Under the pieces are notes generated by a model. The model did not search any database. It saw only the letters and a program-made list of their open reading frames with translations, and had not been told where the DNA came from. A DNA stretch of 64,000 bases. It comes from Nitrosarchaeum sp. (GTDB taxonomy: Archaea > Thermoproteota > Nitrososphaeria > Nitrososphaerales > Nitrosopumilaceae). Below, one piece after another: positions 10,367 through 20,251 of the stretch. The first letter of the stretch is position 1, and each line of letters begins with the position of its first letter. The position numbers were made by a program, and so were the translations under genes. Location: assembly GCA_025699025.1 (NCBI GenBank), contig JAILWJ010000002.1, positions 186,001 to 250,000 on the forward strand, in the 5' to 3' direction.

Positions 10367-10537
10367 CTATTTCTCAAATTTTCTAATTATTAGATGGTGT
10401 CCATTTTTAACATGTGTTTCATGACTGGTTTTTATCAGCTCCCCCACCTTATCTTCGGTGTAAAATTTTACGTTATACCTGCCTAGTACTTTTTTACAGT
10501 TATTACAATAGATTTCACTAAATTCCATTTTCGACAT
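10367..10537 (-). CDS. Small putative zinc-binding protein
   Basis: This protein has about 56 residues, starting MSKMEFSEIYC. It has a CNNC pair near the N-terminus and an H-x3-H...GHH cluster in the second half, which could form a single zinc site. A TATA-like TTATTATA lies about 33 bases upstream of this ATG (10567-10574 on the minus strand), so I prefer it to the GTG ten codons earlier, which would lie in the promoter. Function unknown. Confidence 0.6.
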   Translation of the reverse strand: MSKMEFSEIYCNNCKKVLGRYNVKFYTEDKVGELIKTSHETHVKNGHHLIIRKFEK

Positions 10538-10608
10538 TTGCCTTTTTGTTATTGGTGACTGGAACACTATAATAAAGAAACTTATTCTAGATCTAGAAAT
10601 TTCTCAAT

Positions 10609-10693
10609 GCGGGAGTCGCCCAGCCTGGTCAACGGCGTAAGGTTCAGATCCTTATCTTCTAGGAGTTCGTGGGTTCAAATCCCACTTCCCGCA
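10609..10693 (+). tRNA. tRNA-Leu (anticodon CAG)
   Basis: This is an 85-base cloverleaf with a long variable arm, as expected of class II tRNA-Leu. The acceptor is GCGGGAG/TTCCCGC, the anticodon stem TAAGG/CCTTA encloses loop TTCAGAT giving anticodon CAG, and the T arm is GTGGG-TTCAAAT-CCCAC. The discriminator base is A. No intron and no encoded CCA. Confidence 0.95.
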
Positions 10694-10699
10694 TACAAC

Positions 10700-12604
10700 T
10701 TAATTGTTTTTTATGGCGTTTTTGATTTTTTGTAATAGGATTGCATTGATCATCTCACCTGATGCCTTACCTCTGAGCTCCTTCATGGCAATTCCCATTA
10801 GTGGACCCATTGCACGTTCTTTTTGATTCTCGATAATGCTCTTGTTATTATTGACAATCTTTTCTAAAATTTGGGCTAATTCGTCTTGAGTTACAGTCTC
10901 AATAGATGTGTTTTTCATGGCATCTTCGACAGTATCTGCCTTTCCGGACATTATGTTTTCATAAATTATCTCTAGTGATTCTTTTGCAATCTCTCCCGCA
11001 TCCAACAGTTCAAATGATTTTAAAATCTCCTTACTTGATAGTAACTGCGAGTTTAATCCGTTTCGCTCAAGATTCGTAATGGATGAGCAAAGAACTGATG
11101 CAACAAATGTGGGATTCACTTTGACTTTATCAGTTATCTTTTCAAACAACTCCATGTATGGAGAGTCGAAAATCTGCTCAGCTAGCTGTTGATTCAAGTT
11201 ATATCTGACTTTTAATTCCGAAAGTGATTCATCCCAGGATTTTGGAATGTTGTTTTTAGCAAAATCCAGCTCGTTTTGTGTGATGATTATTGGTGGAATG
11301 TCTGTTTCAGGATACATTCTTGATGCCCCAGGACGGGGTCTAAGAAATAGCGTCTCTCCGGCAGGAGTTGCCAGCCTGGTTTCAGTAGGCACTCCTTTCT
11401 TTGCTTCTCTGATTCGATTAATTATGGAGTTTATTACAAAATCAATCTTGTCTGTTGGAGCTGCGATAATTAGGAACGCGTCTTGATCTTTTAGATTTAA
11501 TGCATTTTTTACAATTGATATGTCACTTTCTTCAATTCCGTAATTTGGCAATTCATCTGAGTGAAATACTCCGCCAATTCCAAAAAATTTCACTAGTTGG
11601 CCTATCTCTTTTCCTAAGCGTATGCCCTCATAAGGCGAGTATCCAAACAGTCCTCCAAAATTCTTAACATGTATTGCCTTGATTCTGAAATCGTCGTTTA
11701 ATGCTTTTTGAATGATTTTAGATTTGCATTCTTTCCACAGGCCTGTAATTTCGTAAATGTCATTGTCTGAGATATCATCAAAGTTTGATCTGTTTATCTT
11801 TTCAGCAATTTTGACTAGTCCGTGCTGTCTTTTAGCCTCAAATTCTATGACTTTTTCTAACTGGTCTAGCTGTTGGACTCCTTTGACTTCTACGACTCCA
11901 CCGCCATCTCTTACAGACACGTTAACGTCTTGCCTGATCGAGCCAATTCCGCGAGTAACCTTCTTTGTACTTCGTAAAAGCCTACCTAATGACAGTGCTA
12001 TGTTTTTAATTTTCTTGGGATCTCCTTCGACTGGCTCTAGCGCAATCTCGACTAGCGGCACCCCTAGACGATCTAAGCTGTACTCTCGGATTGATCCTTT
12101 GTCGCCAAGAAGTTTTGCCGCATCCTCTTCTAGACATATGGACTGAACTCCAATCTTCTCATCGTTTACCTCGATGAATCCTCCCTGAGAAACTAGCATT
12201 GTCCTTTGGAATCCGGTCGTGTTTGAGCCGTCAATTACTGTTTTTCTCATTGGGTAGATCTCTGAAAATATGTTTGATTTTAATGATGCAGCAATGATCA
12301 GGGCAAGTTTTTTTGCATCCTCATCTATGTCGTGTGGCGGCTCTTCGTCTTGTTCCACAAGACAACTGCTCTGGGAGTTTGCATAATACATGATTGTTTT
12401 TGATTTTGATTTTTCAAACAATGCCGCAGGATCGTACTCGCCTAGTTCACTTTTGACTGCTCGTAGCTTTCTTTGAAATTTAATGGTGTATTCGTCTGAT
12501 TCTATGGGGGGACAGTTGCAAAACAGTTTTTTGTTAGTGGCTAACTGCTGGTGTATCTCCAGTCCAACTCTAAGTCCTATATCTTTGATGGACAATTCCG
12601 ACAT
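10700..12604 (-). CDS. gatE: Glu-tRNA(Gln) amidotransferase subunit E
   Basis: This 634-residue GatE is of normal length for archaea. The N-terminal GatB-like kinase/transamidase domain begins LRVGLEIHQQLATNKKLFCNC (zinc and substrate region). A GatE-specific AspRS-like insertion lies mid-protein, and the C-terminal tRNA-binding YqeY-like domain ends near residue 630. It phosphorylates Glu-tRNA(Gln) and receives ammonia from GatD. It lies 11 bases after gatD and forms an operon with it. Confidence 0.96.
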   Translation of the reverse strand: MSELSIKDIGLRVGLEIHQQLATNKKLFCNCPPIESDEYTIKFQRKLRAVKSELGEYDPAALFEKSKSKTIMYYANSQSSCLVEQDEEPPHDIDEDAKKLALIIAASLKSNIFSEIYPMRKTVIDGSNTTGFQRTMLVSQGGFIEVNDEKIGVQSICLEEDAAKLLGDKGSIREYSLDRLGVPLVEIALEPVEGDPKKIKNIALSLGRLLRSTKKVTRGIGSIRQDVNVSVRDGGGVVEVKGVQQLDQLEKVIEFEAKRQHGLVKIAEKINRSNFDDISDNDIYEITGLWKECKSKIIQKALNDDFRIKAIHVKNFGGLFGYSPYEGIRLGKEIGQLVKFFGIGGVFHSDELPNYGIEESDISIVKNALNLKDQDAFLIIAAPTDKIDFVINSIINRIREAKKGVPTETRLATPAGETLFLRPRPGASRMYPETDIPPIIITQNELDFAKNNIPKSWDESLSELKVRYNLNQQLAEQIFDSPYMELFEKITDKVKVNPTFVASVLCSSITNLERNGLNSQLLSSKEILKSFELLDAGEIAKESLEIIYENIMSGKADTVEDAMKNTSIETVTQDELAQILEKIVNNNKSIIENQKERAMGPLMGIAMKELRGKASGEMINAILLQKIKNAIKNN

Positions 12605-12615
12605 ATCACATTCAC

Positions 12616-13902
12616 TCAGTTTGACAGCTCTGATGCAATCTCTTGAAGCATTACTTTCTTTATCTCTTTATTGTCGTAATTTCCTGCGGCCCACATTGCC
12701 TTTACTAGTGCTACTTCAGGAATCATGTCTTCCAGAGGTATGATACCTAAATTCATCAAATCCCTGCCACTCTCATATACGGTCATTCTGACTCTTCCAT
12801 CAATACACTGAGATGTCATGCCTAGAAAAATTCCCATTTCATGCGCTTTTTGTATTTTATCATACATTGTTTTTCCAACATGTCCTAGTCCAGTACCCTC
12901 AAAAATTATTACTTGGTAATTCATGTCTAAAATTTTTTCAAACAGCTCAGGATCATATCCCGGATGATACTTTACTAGTGCCACATTTGTTTTCAGGTTG
13001 ATTTTTGGTTGATATGTCTTCTCTTTGAAAAATTCTTTTGTGTTGTTTCTGTAGACTGTATCGTTTACGACAATGAATGCTGGATCACCCCCTACTGTTT
13101 GAAATGCACCACGTTTGCTTGTGTGGTTCTTCCTCACTCTTGTTCCAAAATGGCACGCAATGGCTTCATCATTCTCATCTTGGTGCATAACTACAAAGAC
13201 TCCGTTGGTATTGCATTCTAGCAAAAATCGCACAGCTCCAATTAGATTCAACGCGGCATCAGATGATGCACGATCCGAGGATCTTTGTGAGCCGACAAGT
13301 GCAATTGGGATTGGGTATCCAGACAAGGCAAATGACAGAAATGATGAGGTATAATGCATTGTATCTGTTCCGTGAGCAATTATGATTCCTGAATAGTCTG
13401 ATTTGGAATGTTTGTCAAGCTTTTCAGCGATTTTCAGCCAGTGGTCTGGCGTTATGTTTTCTGAATATTCTGAGAATAATACCTCTGCGTCCACATTTGC
13501 AATCTCGGCAAGTTCCGGTACTGATGAATTTAGCTCCTCAGCTGTTAAAACCGGGGTTACTGCTCCAGTTCTGTAATCTACCTTGCTTGCTATGGTTCCG
13601 CCGGTAGATAACAGGAGAATTTTTGGCAATGATGGATCTTTCTCAAAATTTTCTTTGGCCTCGCTCTTTTTTTCTTTAGATTGGATCTTTTCTATCTTTT
13701 CAATCTTTTCTAGTTCGAGTCCTATGTTGTATCCGCTCTTTAGTTTGAGGGCCAAGTGTTTGTCATCACTGTGCTCGTATCTTGGCATGATGATTCCAGA
13801 ATATGTTATGTCTGAGCTGATCTTTACAAAATCTCCCACATTGATGTTGTTCTTTTTTAGAAACTCCAATGACTTGCCAGTATACCCTTTAAAGTCAGAC
13901 AT
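12616..13902 (-). CDS. gatD: Glu-tRNA(Gln) amidotransferase subunit D
   Basis: This is a 428-residue protein. An N-terminal beta domain (residues 1-85) precedes an L-asparaginase-like domain with LLLSTGGTIASKVDY (first catalytic Thr) and AHGTDTMHYT (second Thr and Asp). It releases ammonia from amide donors for GatE. A TATA-like TTTTATTAAATAG lies about 25 bases upstream of the ATG, so the gatD-gatE operon probably has its own promoter although cdc48 ends only 33 bases upstream. Confidence 0.96.
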   Translation of the reverse strand: MSDFKGYTGKSLEFLKKNNINVGDFVKISSDITYSGIIMPRYEHSDDKHLALKLKSGYNIGLELEKIEKIEKIQSKEKKSEAKENFEKDPSLPKILLLSTGGTIASKVDYRTGAVTPVLTAEELNSSVPELAEIANVDAEVLFSEYSENITPDHWLKIAEKLDKHSKSDYSGIIIAHGTDTMHYTSSFLSFALSGYPIPIALVGSQRSSDRASSDAALNLIGAVRFLLECNTNGVFVVMHQDENDEAIACHFGTRVRKNHTSKRGAFQTVGGDPAFIVVNDTVYRNNTKEFFKEKTYQPKINLKTNVALVKYHPGYDPELFEKILDMNYQVIIFEGTGLGHVGKTMYDKIQKAHEMGIFLGMTSQCIDGRVRMTVYESGRDLMNLGIIPLEDMIPEVALVKAMWAAGNYDNKEIKKVMLQEIASELSN

Positions 13903-13935
13903 TTACGAGGATTAGTTTGGGCTATTTAATAAAAA

Positions 13936-16122
13936 CTACCTGTAATAGGAGGCTACCAGTTTCTCGCCCAGTTTGAGGTCTTTTTGCTCTCTTACTTTCT
14001 TTACTGCCTCTTCAAAATGCTTCATTGTCACTTTGGCATCAATGCTCTTCTTCTCAACATCCTTTACATCTGGATGGGCATCTAGGAATTCGTGAATTAC
14101 CAGGGACACTGCTGTATTTGCAATGGCTGCAGTATCTGCACCACTTAGTCCATCAGTTAGATCTGCAAGCTTTTCAAAGTCAACGTGCTGTGGGTCTTTC
14201 TCGTCTTTGATTGCTGGAATTTTTTCTGCGTTGATTCTCAAGATGCTCTTTCTGCTTTCCTTGTCTGGCAATGGGATCTGAATGATTTTGTCAAATCTTC
14301 CTGGTCTTAGCAATGCGGGATCGATCATGTCTGCTCTGTTTGTGGCAGCTAGAACGACCACTCCATGCATGTTCTCCATTCCGTCCAATTCTGTTAGTAA
14401 CTGGCTGACAACCCTTTCTGTAACGGCTGTCTCGCCTCCTGCGCCTCGTATTGGTGCAATAGAGTCAATCTCATCAAAAAATACTACACATGGGGCTGAC
14501 TGTCTTGCTCTCTTGAAGATCTCTCTGATTCCTCTCTCTGACTCTCCTACCCATTTTGAAAGCAGTTCAGGACCCCTAACTGAAATAAAGTTAGCTTCGC
14601 TTTGTGTTGCGACGGCCTTTGCCAACAATGTCTTGCCGGTTCCGCTTGGACCGTGTAACAAAATACCTCTTGGCATTCTGTGTCCTAGCTTGTCATACAG
14701 TCCGGGATACTTCATTGGCCACTCGACAGCCTCTTGAAGCTCGCGCTTTACTTCCTCCAAACCGCCAACATCATCCCATTTTACGTCTGGGTTTTCAATG
14801 AAAACTTCTCTCATTCCTGAAGGTGTTACTTCAATTAGAGCTCTTTGGAAATCTTCATGGTTTACAATTAGTTTGTCAAGTGTCTCTGGAGGTATCTTTT
14901 CTTCTTCGAGATTTAATTCTGGAAGCAGCCTTCTAAGACACTTCATTGCAGCCTCCTTACACAAATACTCCAGGTCTGCCCCGACATACCCGTGACTTAC
15001 TGATGAAATCTTGTCTAAATCCACATCATCTGACAATGGCATGTTTCTACTGTGTATGGCAAGAATGTCTTTTCTTCCCTTTTTATCGGGGACCTTGATC
15101 TCTATCTCTCTGTCAAATCTTCCCGGTCTTCTAAGTGCAGGATCTATCGCGTTTGGTCTGTTTGTTGCAGAAATTACTATTACTTTACCTCTGGCTTCCA
15201 AGCCATCCATTAATGATAACATCTGAGATACAACTCTGCGTTCCACCTCGCCGGTTACCTCTTCTCTTTTTGGTGCAATGGAGTCAATTTCATCAACAAA
15301 GATTATTGATGGTGATTTCTCTCTGGCCTCTTTGAATATTTCTCTCAACCTAGCTTCGCTTTCACCATAGAACTTACTCATGATTTCAGGTCCTGAGATG
15401 CTGATAAAATGGGCATTGCTTTCGTTTGCAACGGCTTTTGCAAGCAGTGTCTTACCAGTTCCTGGAGGTCCGTACAGCAAGACTCCCTTTGGAGCTTCAA
15501 TTCCCAGCTTTTCAAAAATCTCTGGATGTCTTAATGGTAACTCGATCATCTCTCTGACCTTTTTAATTTCATCAGTCAAACCACCAATGTCTTCATAAGT
15601 CACTTGAGGGACTCCACGTAATGTCTCTCCCTTCTCTGCAATGTGGAAGACTGTCTTTTGTGTAACCAATACAGCATCAGCTGCAGGTGTAACACCAATT
15701 ACCTGAAAAGTCAAACGGCCACCAAAATATGGGACCATGACATTATCTCCTTTGATTAATGGAACGCTTTCCAAGGCGTCTGCAAGATAGCGTTCATCAA
15801 TTGGAGGAATTGCTTCTAATGGTGCAACCACCACTTTCTCTGCGGCGACTGCCTTAATCTTTCTAACAGTAATAGTATCTCCTATAGCAATACCGGAATT
15901 ATTGCGCCCCAATCCGTCAATTCTGATGATACCTTTTCCCTCATCTGATGGATAAAGCGGGAGACATTTTGCAACAGTTCTCCTTTTGCCTTTAATCTCA
16001 ATTACATCTCCTGTGGATGCATTTAGCGTATCCATGGAGTCATAATCAATTCTTGCCACTCCTCTTCCTACGTCTCGCGTATATGCTTCTAGAACTTTAA
16101 GAGAAAGCGCATTCTGGCTCAT
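13936..16122 (-). CDS. cdc48: Cdc48/VAT-type AAA+ ATPase
   Basis: This is a 728-residue protein with an N-terminal double-psi barrel domain (about 1-185) and two AAA domains. D1 has Walker A GPPGTGKT and Walker [16 protein letters not shown]2 has Walker A GPSGTGKT and [15 protein letters not shown]. Arginine fingers lie in the LRRPGRFD and LRPGRFD segments. It unfolds proteins, feeding the proteasome or remodelling complexes. A TATA element (GATATAAAAA, about 16144-16153) precedes the ATG by about 25 bases. Confidence 0.97.
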   Translation of the reverse strand: MSQNALSLKVLEAYTRDVGRGVARIDYDSMDTLNASTGDVIEIKGKRRTVAKCLPLYPSDEGKGIIRIDGLGRNNSGIAIGDTITVRKIKAVAAEKVVVAPLEAIPPIDERYLADALESVPLIKGDNVMVPYFGGRLTFQVIGVTPAADAVLVTQKTVFHIAEKGETLRGVPQVTYEDIGGLTDEIKKVREMIELPLRHPEIFEKLGIEAPKGVLLYGPPGTGKTLLAKAVANESNAHFISISGPEIMSKFYGESEARLREIFKEAREKSPSIIFVDEIDSIAPKREEVTGEVERRVVSQMLSLMDGLEARGKVIVISATNRPNAIDPALRRPGRFDREIEIKVPDKKGRKDILAIHSRNMPLSDDVDLDKISSVSHGYVGADLEYLCKEAAMKCLRRLLPELNLEEEKIPPETLDKLIVNHEDFQRALIEVTPSGMREVFIENPDVKWDDVGGLEEVKRELQEAVEWPMKYPGLYDKLGHRMPRGILLHGPSGTGKTLLAKAVATQSEANFISVRGPELLSKWVGESERGIREIFKRARQSAPCVVFFDEIDSIAPIRGAGGETAVTERVVSQLLTELDGMENMHGVVVLAATNRADMIDPALLRPGRFDKIIQIPLPDKESRKSILRINAEKIPAIKDEKDPQHVDFEKLADLTDGLSGADTAAIANTAVSLVIHEFLDAHPDVKDVEKKSIDAKVTMKHFEEAVKKVREQKDLKLGEKLVASYYR

Positions 16123-16194
16123 ACTGAAAAACCCCTTGCCTAATTTTTATATCTTTGTGGTAATTTTCAGAAATAACACGTCTGCAATCACAAG

Positions 16195-16204
16195 CTTAAA
16201 ATCC
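16195..16204 (+). promoter_or_regulatory. TATA box of rpl2
   Basis: CTTAAAATCC is centred about 29 bases before the TTG start codon of rpl2. This supports a leaderless transcript beginning at or just before that TTG. Confidence 0.55.
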
Positions 16205-16227
16205 TTAATGAATGGGAAACGATCTAC

Positions 16228-16962
16228 TTGGGTAAGAGACCATTAGTAAGAAGACGTGGCCGTGGAGGATTTCAGTTTAGATCAACCTCTACTGGTAAGG
16301 TAGGCAGTAAGGCAAAATATCCGCGTTTTACACTTGCAGAGCAACATGAGGGCCTTGTTATTGACTTGGTTCATGAGCGTGGAAGGGAGGCACCTCTTGC
16401 AAAAGTAAGATTTGAAGATGGCTCTGTCTCATTCATGCCTGCAGTTCTTGGAACTAGAGTAGGCTCTACGTTACAATTTGGATTAAAATCAAAGATTGAA
16501 CAAGGAAATGTTATCAGCGTTCAGAACATTCCTGATGGTACCATTGTATGCAATGTGGAAAAGCATTTTGGTGACGGCGGCGCAATTGTAAAGTCTGCTG
16601 GAACCAACGCTACGGTATTTTCACACGGCGATGACGGTGTCACAATAAAACTGCCTTCTGGAAAATTCACCACACTAAACCCAAAGAACCGTGCCATGAT
16701 TGGCACTCTTGCAGGCGGCGGTGTCGGAGAAAGACCATACATGAGTGCGGGAAACAAGTGGCGAAACTTTAGAGCTAAAGGAAAGAAATTCCCAATTGTT
16801 AGAGGTGTTGCACAAGCAGCATATGTGCACCCACACGGCGGTGGTCGTCATCAGCATGTCGGCCAAAGCTCGACAGTATCTAGAAATGCACCTCCTGGTG
16901 CCAAAGTAGGAAGCATTGCGGCAAGAAAGACCGGCAGAGCTAGAATTAAAGAGAGAAAGTAA
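16228..16962 (+). CDS. rpl2: 50S ribosomal protein L2
   Basis: This 244-residue archaeal/eukaryotic uL2 is complete, with RRRGRGGFQFRS at the N-terminus and the AYVHPHGGGRHQHVG segment that reaches the peptidyl transferase centre. It starts at TTG (MGKRPLV), supported by a TATA box at the right distance. An ATG 16 bases upstream is out of frame. It stands alone here, away from the main ribosomal protein operon, beside cdc48 in divergent orientation. Confidence 0.96.
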   Translation: MGKRPLVRRRGRGGFQFRSTSTGKVGSKAKYPRFTLAEQHEGLVIDLVHERGREAPLAKVRFEDGSVSFMPAVLGTRVGSTLQFGLKSKIEQGNVISVQNIPDGTIVCNVEKHFGDGGAIVKSAGTNATVFSHGDDGVTIKLPSGKFTTLNPKNRAMIGTLAGGGVGERPYMSAGNKWRNFRAKGKKFPIVRGVAQAAYVHPHGGGRHQHVGQSSTVSRNAPPGAKVGSIAARKTGRARIKERK

Positions 16963-17002
16963 CTTCCTAAACTTGATTAATAACTTGTAAAGTAATTTTT
17001 TC

Positions 17003-17281
17003 ATGTCAAAACAAAGAATTCGAATCTTTGTTTCAGGAAAAGTTCAGGGCGTTTTCTTTCGTCAAGCCCTTAAGGTTATGGCAAAAAAAAATAATGTTAC
17101 TGGCTGGGTAAAGAATCTACCAGATGGGAGAGTAGAGGCAGTTTTGGAAGGGAAAATAGAGGATGTTAGCAGGTTAATTGAATGGTCTCATGGAGGACCT
17201 GCAAATGCCAGAGTGGAAGACGTTGAGATTGTAAATGAAAAGTTTTCAGGCGAATTTACACAGTTTGATGTTCTTTACTGA
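17003..17281 (+). CDS. acyP: Acylphosphatase
   Basis: This is a 92-residue protein, full length for the family. The signatures VSGKVQGVFFRQALKVMA (catalytic Arg in FFR) and GWVKNLPDGRVEAVLEG (catalytic Asn in KN) are both present. It hydrolyses carboxyl-phosphate bonds in small acyl phosphates. It lies downstream of rpl2 and converges on the SRP RNA gene. Confidence 0.95.
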   Translation: MSKQRIRIFVSGKVQGVFFRQALKVMAKKNNVTGWVKNLPDGRVEAVLEGKIEDVSRLIEWSHGGPANARVEDVEIVNEKFSGEFTQFDVLY

Positions 17282-17393
17282 TTTTGTAATCTGTCTATGG
17301 TAGACATTGGAATTGAAATAAAAATTCAGTTGGATTTTATTTCAAATGATAATTTTGTTTTTATTTGCAGACTGGATATTTTTGAATAGTAAA

Positions 17394-17708
17394 GGTAGTA
17401 GATCTGCTGGCTCCAGTCTAGACGGATAGCCCCATTTCAAGGCATACAAGATCCGCCACGTAGACGAGGAAGCGTGGATGCTCCACCTTAGGATTGCTCC
17501 CTCCCGGACCTCATCCATTTCGATGGTTCGTCATAGAAGTCATCCCTTCGGATAACTCTAGTCCTGCAACCACCCGCCTCGGCGTGATTTCATTTCCGCA
17601 CACCAAGCGGGAATTACCAATCTAGAGATTTACCCAGCAGTTGCTGATCTCTGCGTATAGCCGGTTTCAGAGTAGGGCACGGCTGGCACCCTGATCCTAC
17701 CTACTACC
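17394..17708 (-). ncRNA. Signal recognition particle 7S RNA
   Basis: This is a 315-base RNA read on the minus strand. Its ends pair (GGTAGTAG with CTACTACC). The 5' domain has GAAACCGGCTATACGC, like the archaeal Alu-domain region. The SRP54-binding helix 8 is recognised from GAGGTCCGGGAGGGAGCA with its GGAG-type tetraloop and AGCA internal loop, read at about 17485-17525. It scaffolds SRP19 and SRP54 for membrane targeting. Ends are set by the terminal helix and the promoter distance and could shift by a few bases. Confidence 0.9.
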
Positions 17709-17728
17709 GATTTTTCTACAAACGTATG

Positions 17729-17736
17729 TTATATTT
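17729..17736 (-). promoter_or_regulatory. TATA box of the SRP RNA gene
   Basis: On the minus strand AAATATAA is centred about 25 bases before the predicted 5' end of the SRP RNA, overlapping the 3' edge of the upstream thiolase region. It fits archaeal spacing exactly. Confidence 0.6.
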
Positions 17737-17739
17737 GCA

Positions 17740-18654
17740 TTAGGTTTGATTTTCTTTCAGTCTTAAAATTACGTTGCAAACTGAGCATATTTTGCCCGTG
17801 CACTCATTGCCACATTTTTCACATAGGGTCTTTTGTTTGTAGTTAGAGTCCTTGACAATCTGTGATACCTTGAGTATTGATTGATACAGATTATTCTTGA
17901 TTCCACTATGTTGGGTTTCCAGGGAATTTAGAAATTCCCTGATCTCAGTTCTTATGCCCTCATTCATGTGCGGGCATGGCTCTGATTGAAATGGTATGTC
18001 ATTTGTAAAAGCGTAAAATACAATTTCAGATTCATATATTTCGCAAAATGGCTTTATCTTTCTTAATTTATTCCCTGGATTGTCAGGATCCATCCAACCA
18101 ATCTTGTTTGTATCCCCTGATAACATGTTGATTACAAATGTCTGTAATGTATCATCAAGATTGTGTCCAGTTGCTATTACATCTGCACCAATATCTTTTG
18201 CTGCATAATCAATTGCTCGTCTTCTCAAAGTACCGCAAATAGAACATGACGAAGTTTTATCATTCTCTCTTAATTCAAGTGCGCTATCTAAGGTCAAATC
18301 AAACAGTTCTTTGTAGGAGTATATCTTATGTTCTACATTTAGTTCCGAACAAAATTTGTCCACTATCTCCAAGGCCTCGTTTCTATATCCTGGTATTCCT
18401 TCATCAATTGTTACTGCCTTTATTCTAAAATTGTGGGTCTTGGACATTTCGCTAATTATTTTTAGCAATGCAAGTGAATCCTTGCCCCCAGAAACTGCTA
18501 CTGCAACCAGTTCATTGTTTTGAATCATTTTATATTTTGAAATCGTCTTTGCAGTCTTTCTTAGTATGGAATTTGAAAAACACTGGGAGCATAACTTTTC
18601 ACCTGAGTATCTTCTGGTGTAAACAGCCTGATTCTGGCATCTATCACAAATCAT
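17740..18654 (-). CDS. tRNA 2-thiolation ATPase of the TtuA/NcsA (Ncs6) family
   Basis: This is a 304-residue protein. An N-terminal zinc finger (CDRC ... CSQC) is followed by the PP-loop SGGKDS at about residues 55-60, the conserved CSICGTLRR and EPCPHMNEGIR cysteines that hold the catalytic Fe-S cluster, and a C-terminal zinc finger (CEKCG ... CSVC). Members adenylate uridine in tRNA and add sulfur at U34 (NcsA) or U54 (TtuA). Sequence alone does not separate these two. The gene precedes the SRP RNA on the same strand. Confidence 0.88.
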   Translation of the reverse strand: MICDRCQNQAVYTRRYSGEKLCSQCFSNSILRKTAKTISKYKMIQNNELVAVAVSGGKDSLALLKIISEMSKTHNFRIKAVTIDEGIPGYRNEALEIVDKFCSELNVEHKIYSYKELFDLTLDSALELRENDKTSSCSICGTLRRRAIDYAAKDIGADVIATGHNLDDTLQTFVINMLSGDTNKIGWMDPDNPGNKLRKIKPFCEIYESEIVFYAFTNDIPFQSEPCPHMNEGIRTEIREFLNSLETQHSGIKNNLYQSILKVSQIVKDSNYKQKTLCEKCGNECTGKICSVCNVILRLKENQT

Positions 18655-18698
18655 TGTATTGCGTTTGGTTTTTTCATTAATGATTCTTTAGGTATTTT

Positions 18699-19895
18699 CT
18701 ATATTGTAAACCAGCCTGATTTCATGTATGACAGTGCAATGTTGAGGCCAAATATGACAAACGTGAATGCGTATATTCCCCACATCACTTTATTCACAGC
18801 ACTATCTGAGATTCTCTTGTCGATAATTGTATGGATGAACTTTCCCCCATCTAAAATTGGCAAAGGAAGCATGTTGATAATTCCTATGAAAAATGAGATC
18901 ATCCATAACCACAACAAAAACATCGAAACCTGGGGATTGTTCCATTCGATAAAATCCATAACCGGCTTGTAGGCAAATGAGTTGTCCCTCATAATTCCAA
19001 TGAGGCCTCTTTCAGGATCCTCCTCTGATGCGGTAATCTCTACTGCAAAATCTAATGGCTGGCCATTTCTGATAACTGAAACCTCGGCAACTTCTCCGGG
19101 GCTAAGACTGGGAAAATCAATCGGGCTTAGAATCTCATTGCCGTTAATTGAAGTAATGATATCATTTGCAAGCAATCCTGCCTTTTCTGCTCCGGAATTT
19201 TCAATTATTGATAAAATCAAAACTCCGTCTGGTAAATCGTAAAATGTACTAAGTAGTGGTTCTGGCAGAACCATTGCAAAAAATGGGTTTGTTAAAAGTA
19301 TGGCGCCAAGTACAAATGCAAAAAGCACGTTTGATGTGGCACCTGCCCCGATTACTCTTAATTTTGATATTTTTTTTGCCTTGTTGAACTCCTCCTCATC
19401 AGGCTCTACAAATCCTGCAAACATTGCGATAAATATTGCAAAGCCGCCTGTCTTGATCTTTATTTTTTCAAGCGTAGCTACAATTCCATGTGCCCCTTCA
19501 TGTATTACCAAAACAATGGGTATTGAAAGCAAGAAATTTACAATTGAGGCTGAAGATGTCAGTGTAATCCCTGGAATGAGTACTGTCAGCTCTGAGAATT
19601 CTGCCGGTTCTACAAAAAATTTTGAGATGTTTGATAGCAAAAACCAGAATGCAAAACCCATCATGATAAAGCCCGCCACGACACTTACGTCTGCAAATAC
19701 TCTGATGCCTCGCCTCGTTCTTCCCAACAACCTCGTTAAGACAGGTTGAACCTGCTGGTTCTTGTAAACAAGGCTGTAGCTTTTCAGCTCAAAGCCGTAC
19801 TTTTCCAGTCTTAGCGCCTTGGCTGTAACCAAAATTACAACCCATGCAATCAAGACATAGATTATCGCATTATCAGTAATAAAATCAAGTGCCAA
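18699..19895 (-). CDS. Site-2 protease family membrane metalloprotease (M50) with PDZ domain
   Basis: This is a 398-residue protein with about six or more membrane segments. The zinc motif HEGAHG is near residue 132 and the second ligand motif LPILDGGKF is near 347. A PDZ-like domain lies between them (NSGAEKAGLLANDIITSINGNEI). Such enzymes cut transmembrane substrates inside the membrane, often in stress signalling. The start is TTG, with an A-rich TATA-like GTTTAAAAAATT about 25 bases upstream. Confidence 0.9.
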   Translation of the reverse strand: MALDFITDNAIIYVLIAWVVILVTAKALRLEKYGFELKSYSLVYKNQQVQPVLTRLLGRTRRGIRVFADVSVVAGFIMMGFAFWFLLSNISKFFVEPAEFSELTVLIPGITLTSSASIVNFLLSIPIVLVIHEGAHGIVATLEKIKIKTGGFAIFIAMFAGFVEPDEEEFNKAKKISKLRVIGAGATSNVLFAFVLGAILLTNPFFAMVLPEPLLSTFYDLPDGVLILSIIENSGAEKAGLLANDIITSINGNEILSPIDFPSLSPGEVAEVSVIRNGQPLDFAVEITASEEDPERGLIGIMRDNSFAYKPVMDFIEWNNPQVSMFLLWLWMISFFIGIINMLPLPILDGGKFIHTIIDKRISDSAVNKVMWGIYAFTFVIFGLNIALSYMKSGWFTI

Positions 19896-19939
19896 ATTAA
19901 TTGTTAATTTTTTAAACTACGTACATTTATCGGTTACTG

Positions 19940-20251
19940 ATGAAAGCAGCAATAATTGTCTCCACATACCCAGACAAAAAATCAATCACTGATATTGCAA
20001 AGAAACTTGTCGAGAAAAAATTAGCAGCTTGTGTAAACATTACCAAAATATCTTCTGTTTACTCATGGAATGGAAAGATTGAAAATTCTTCTGAGTACAT
20101 TGCTATTTTCAAAACCACGTACAAAAACAAAAAAATCCTCAAAGCACAAATCCGGGAAACACATCCATATGAGGTTCCAGAGATTGCAGAGATTATAGTT
20201 TCATCAATTAACAAACCATATCTGCAATGGATGATCGATTCCACAACTTAA
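19940..20251 (+). CDS. cutA: CutA1 divalent-cation tolerance protein
   Basis: This 103-residue protein is of family length. It shows the KKLAACVNI segment, SVYSWNGKIE, and ETHPYEVPEI near the C-terminus, all typical of CutA1 trimers. The role in metal tolerance is known from bacteria but not well defined. It is divergent from the site-2 protease and overlaps the end of pelota by 4 bases on the opposite strand. Confidence 0.95.
   Translation: MKAAIIVSTYPDKKSITDIAKKLVEKKLAACVNITKISSVYSWNGKIENSSEYIAIFKTTYKNKKILKAQIRETHPYEVPEIAEIIVSSINKPYLQWMIDSTT

Noticed and set aside
14282-14737. 151-codon open frame opposite cdc48
   Set aside because: It lies antisense to the D2 AAA domain with its Walker motifs and is explained by that gene.
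16212-16235. Seven-codon upstream ORF (ATG to TAA) overlapping the rpl2 start in another frame
   Set aside because: The TATA box at 16195-16204 places the transcript start near 16225, so this ATG would not be in the mRNA.
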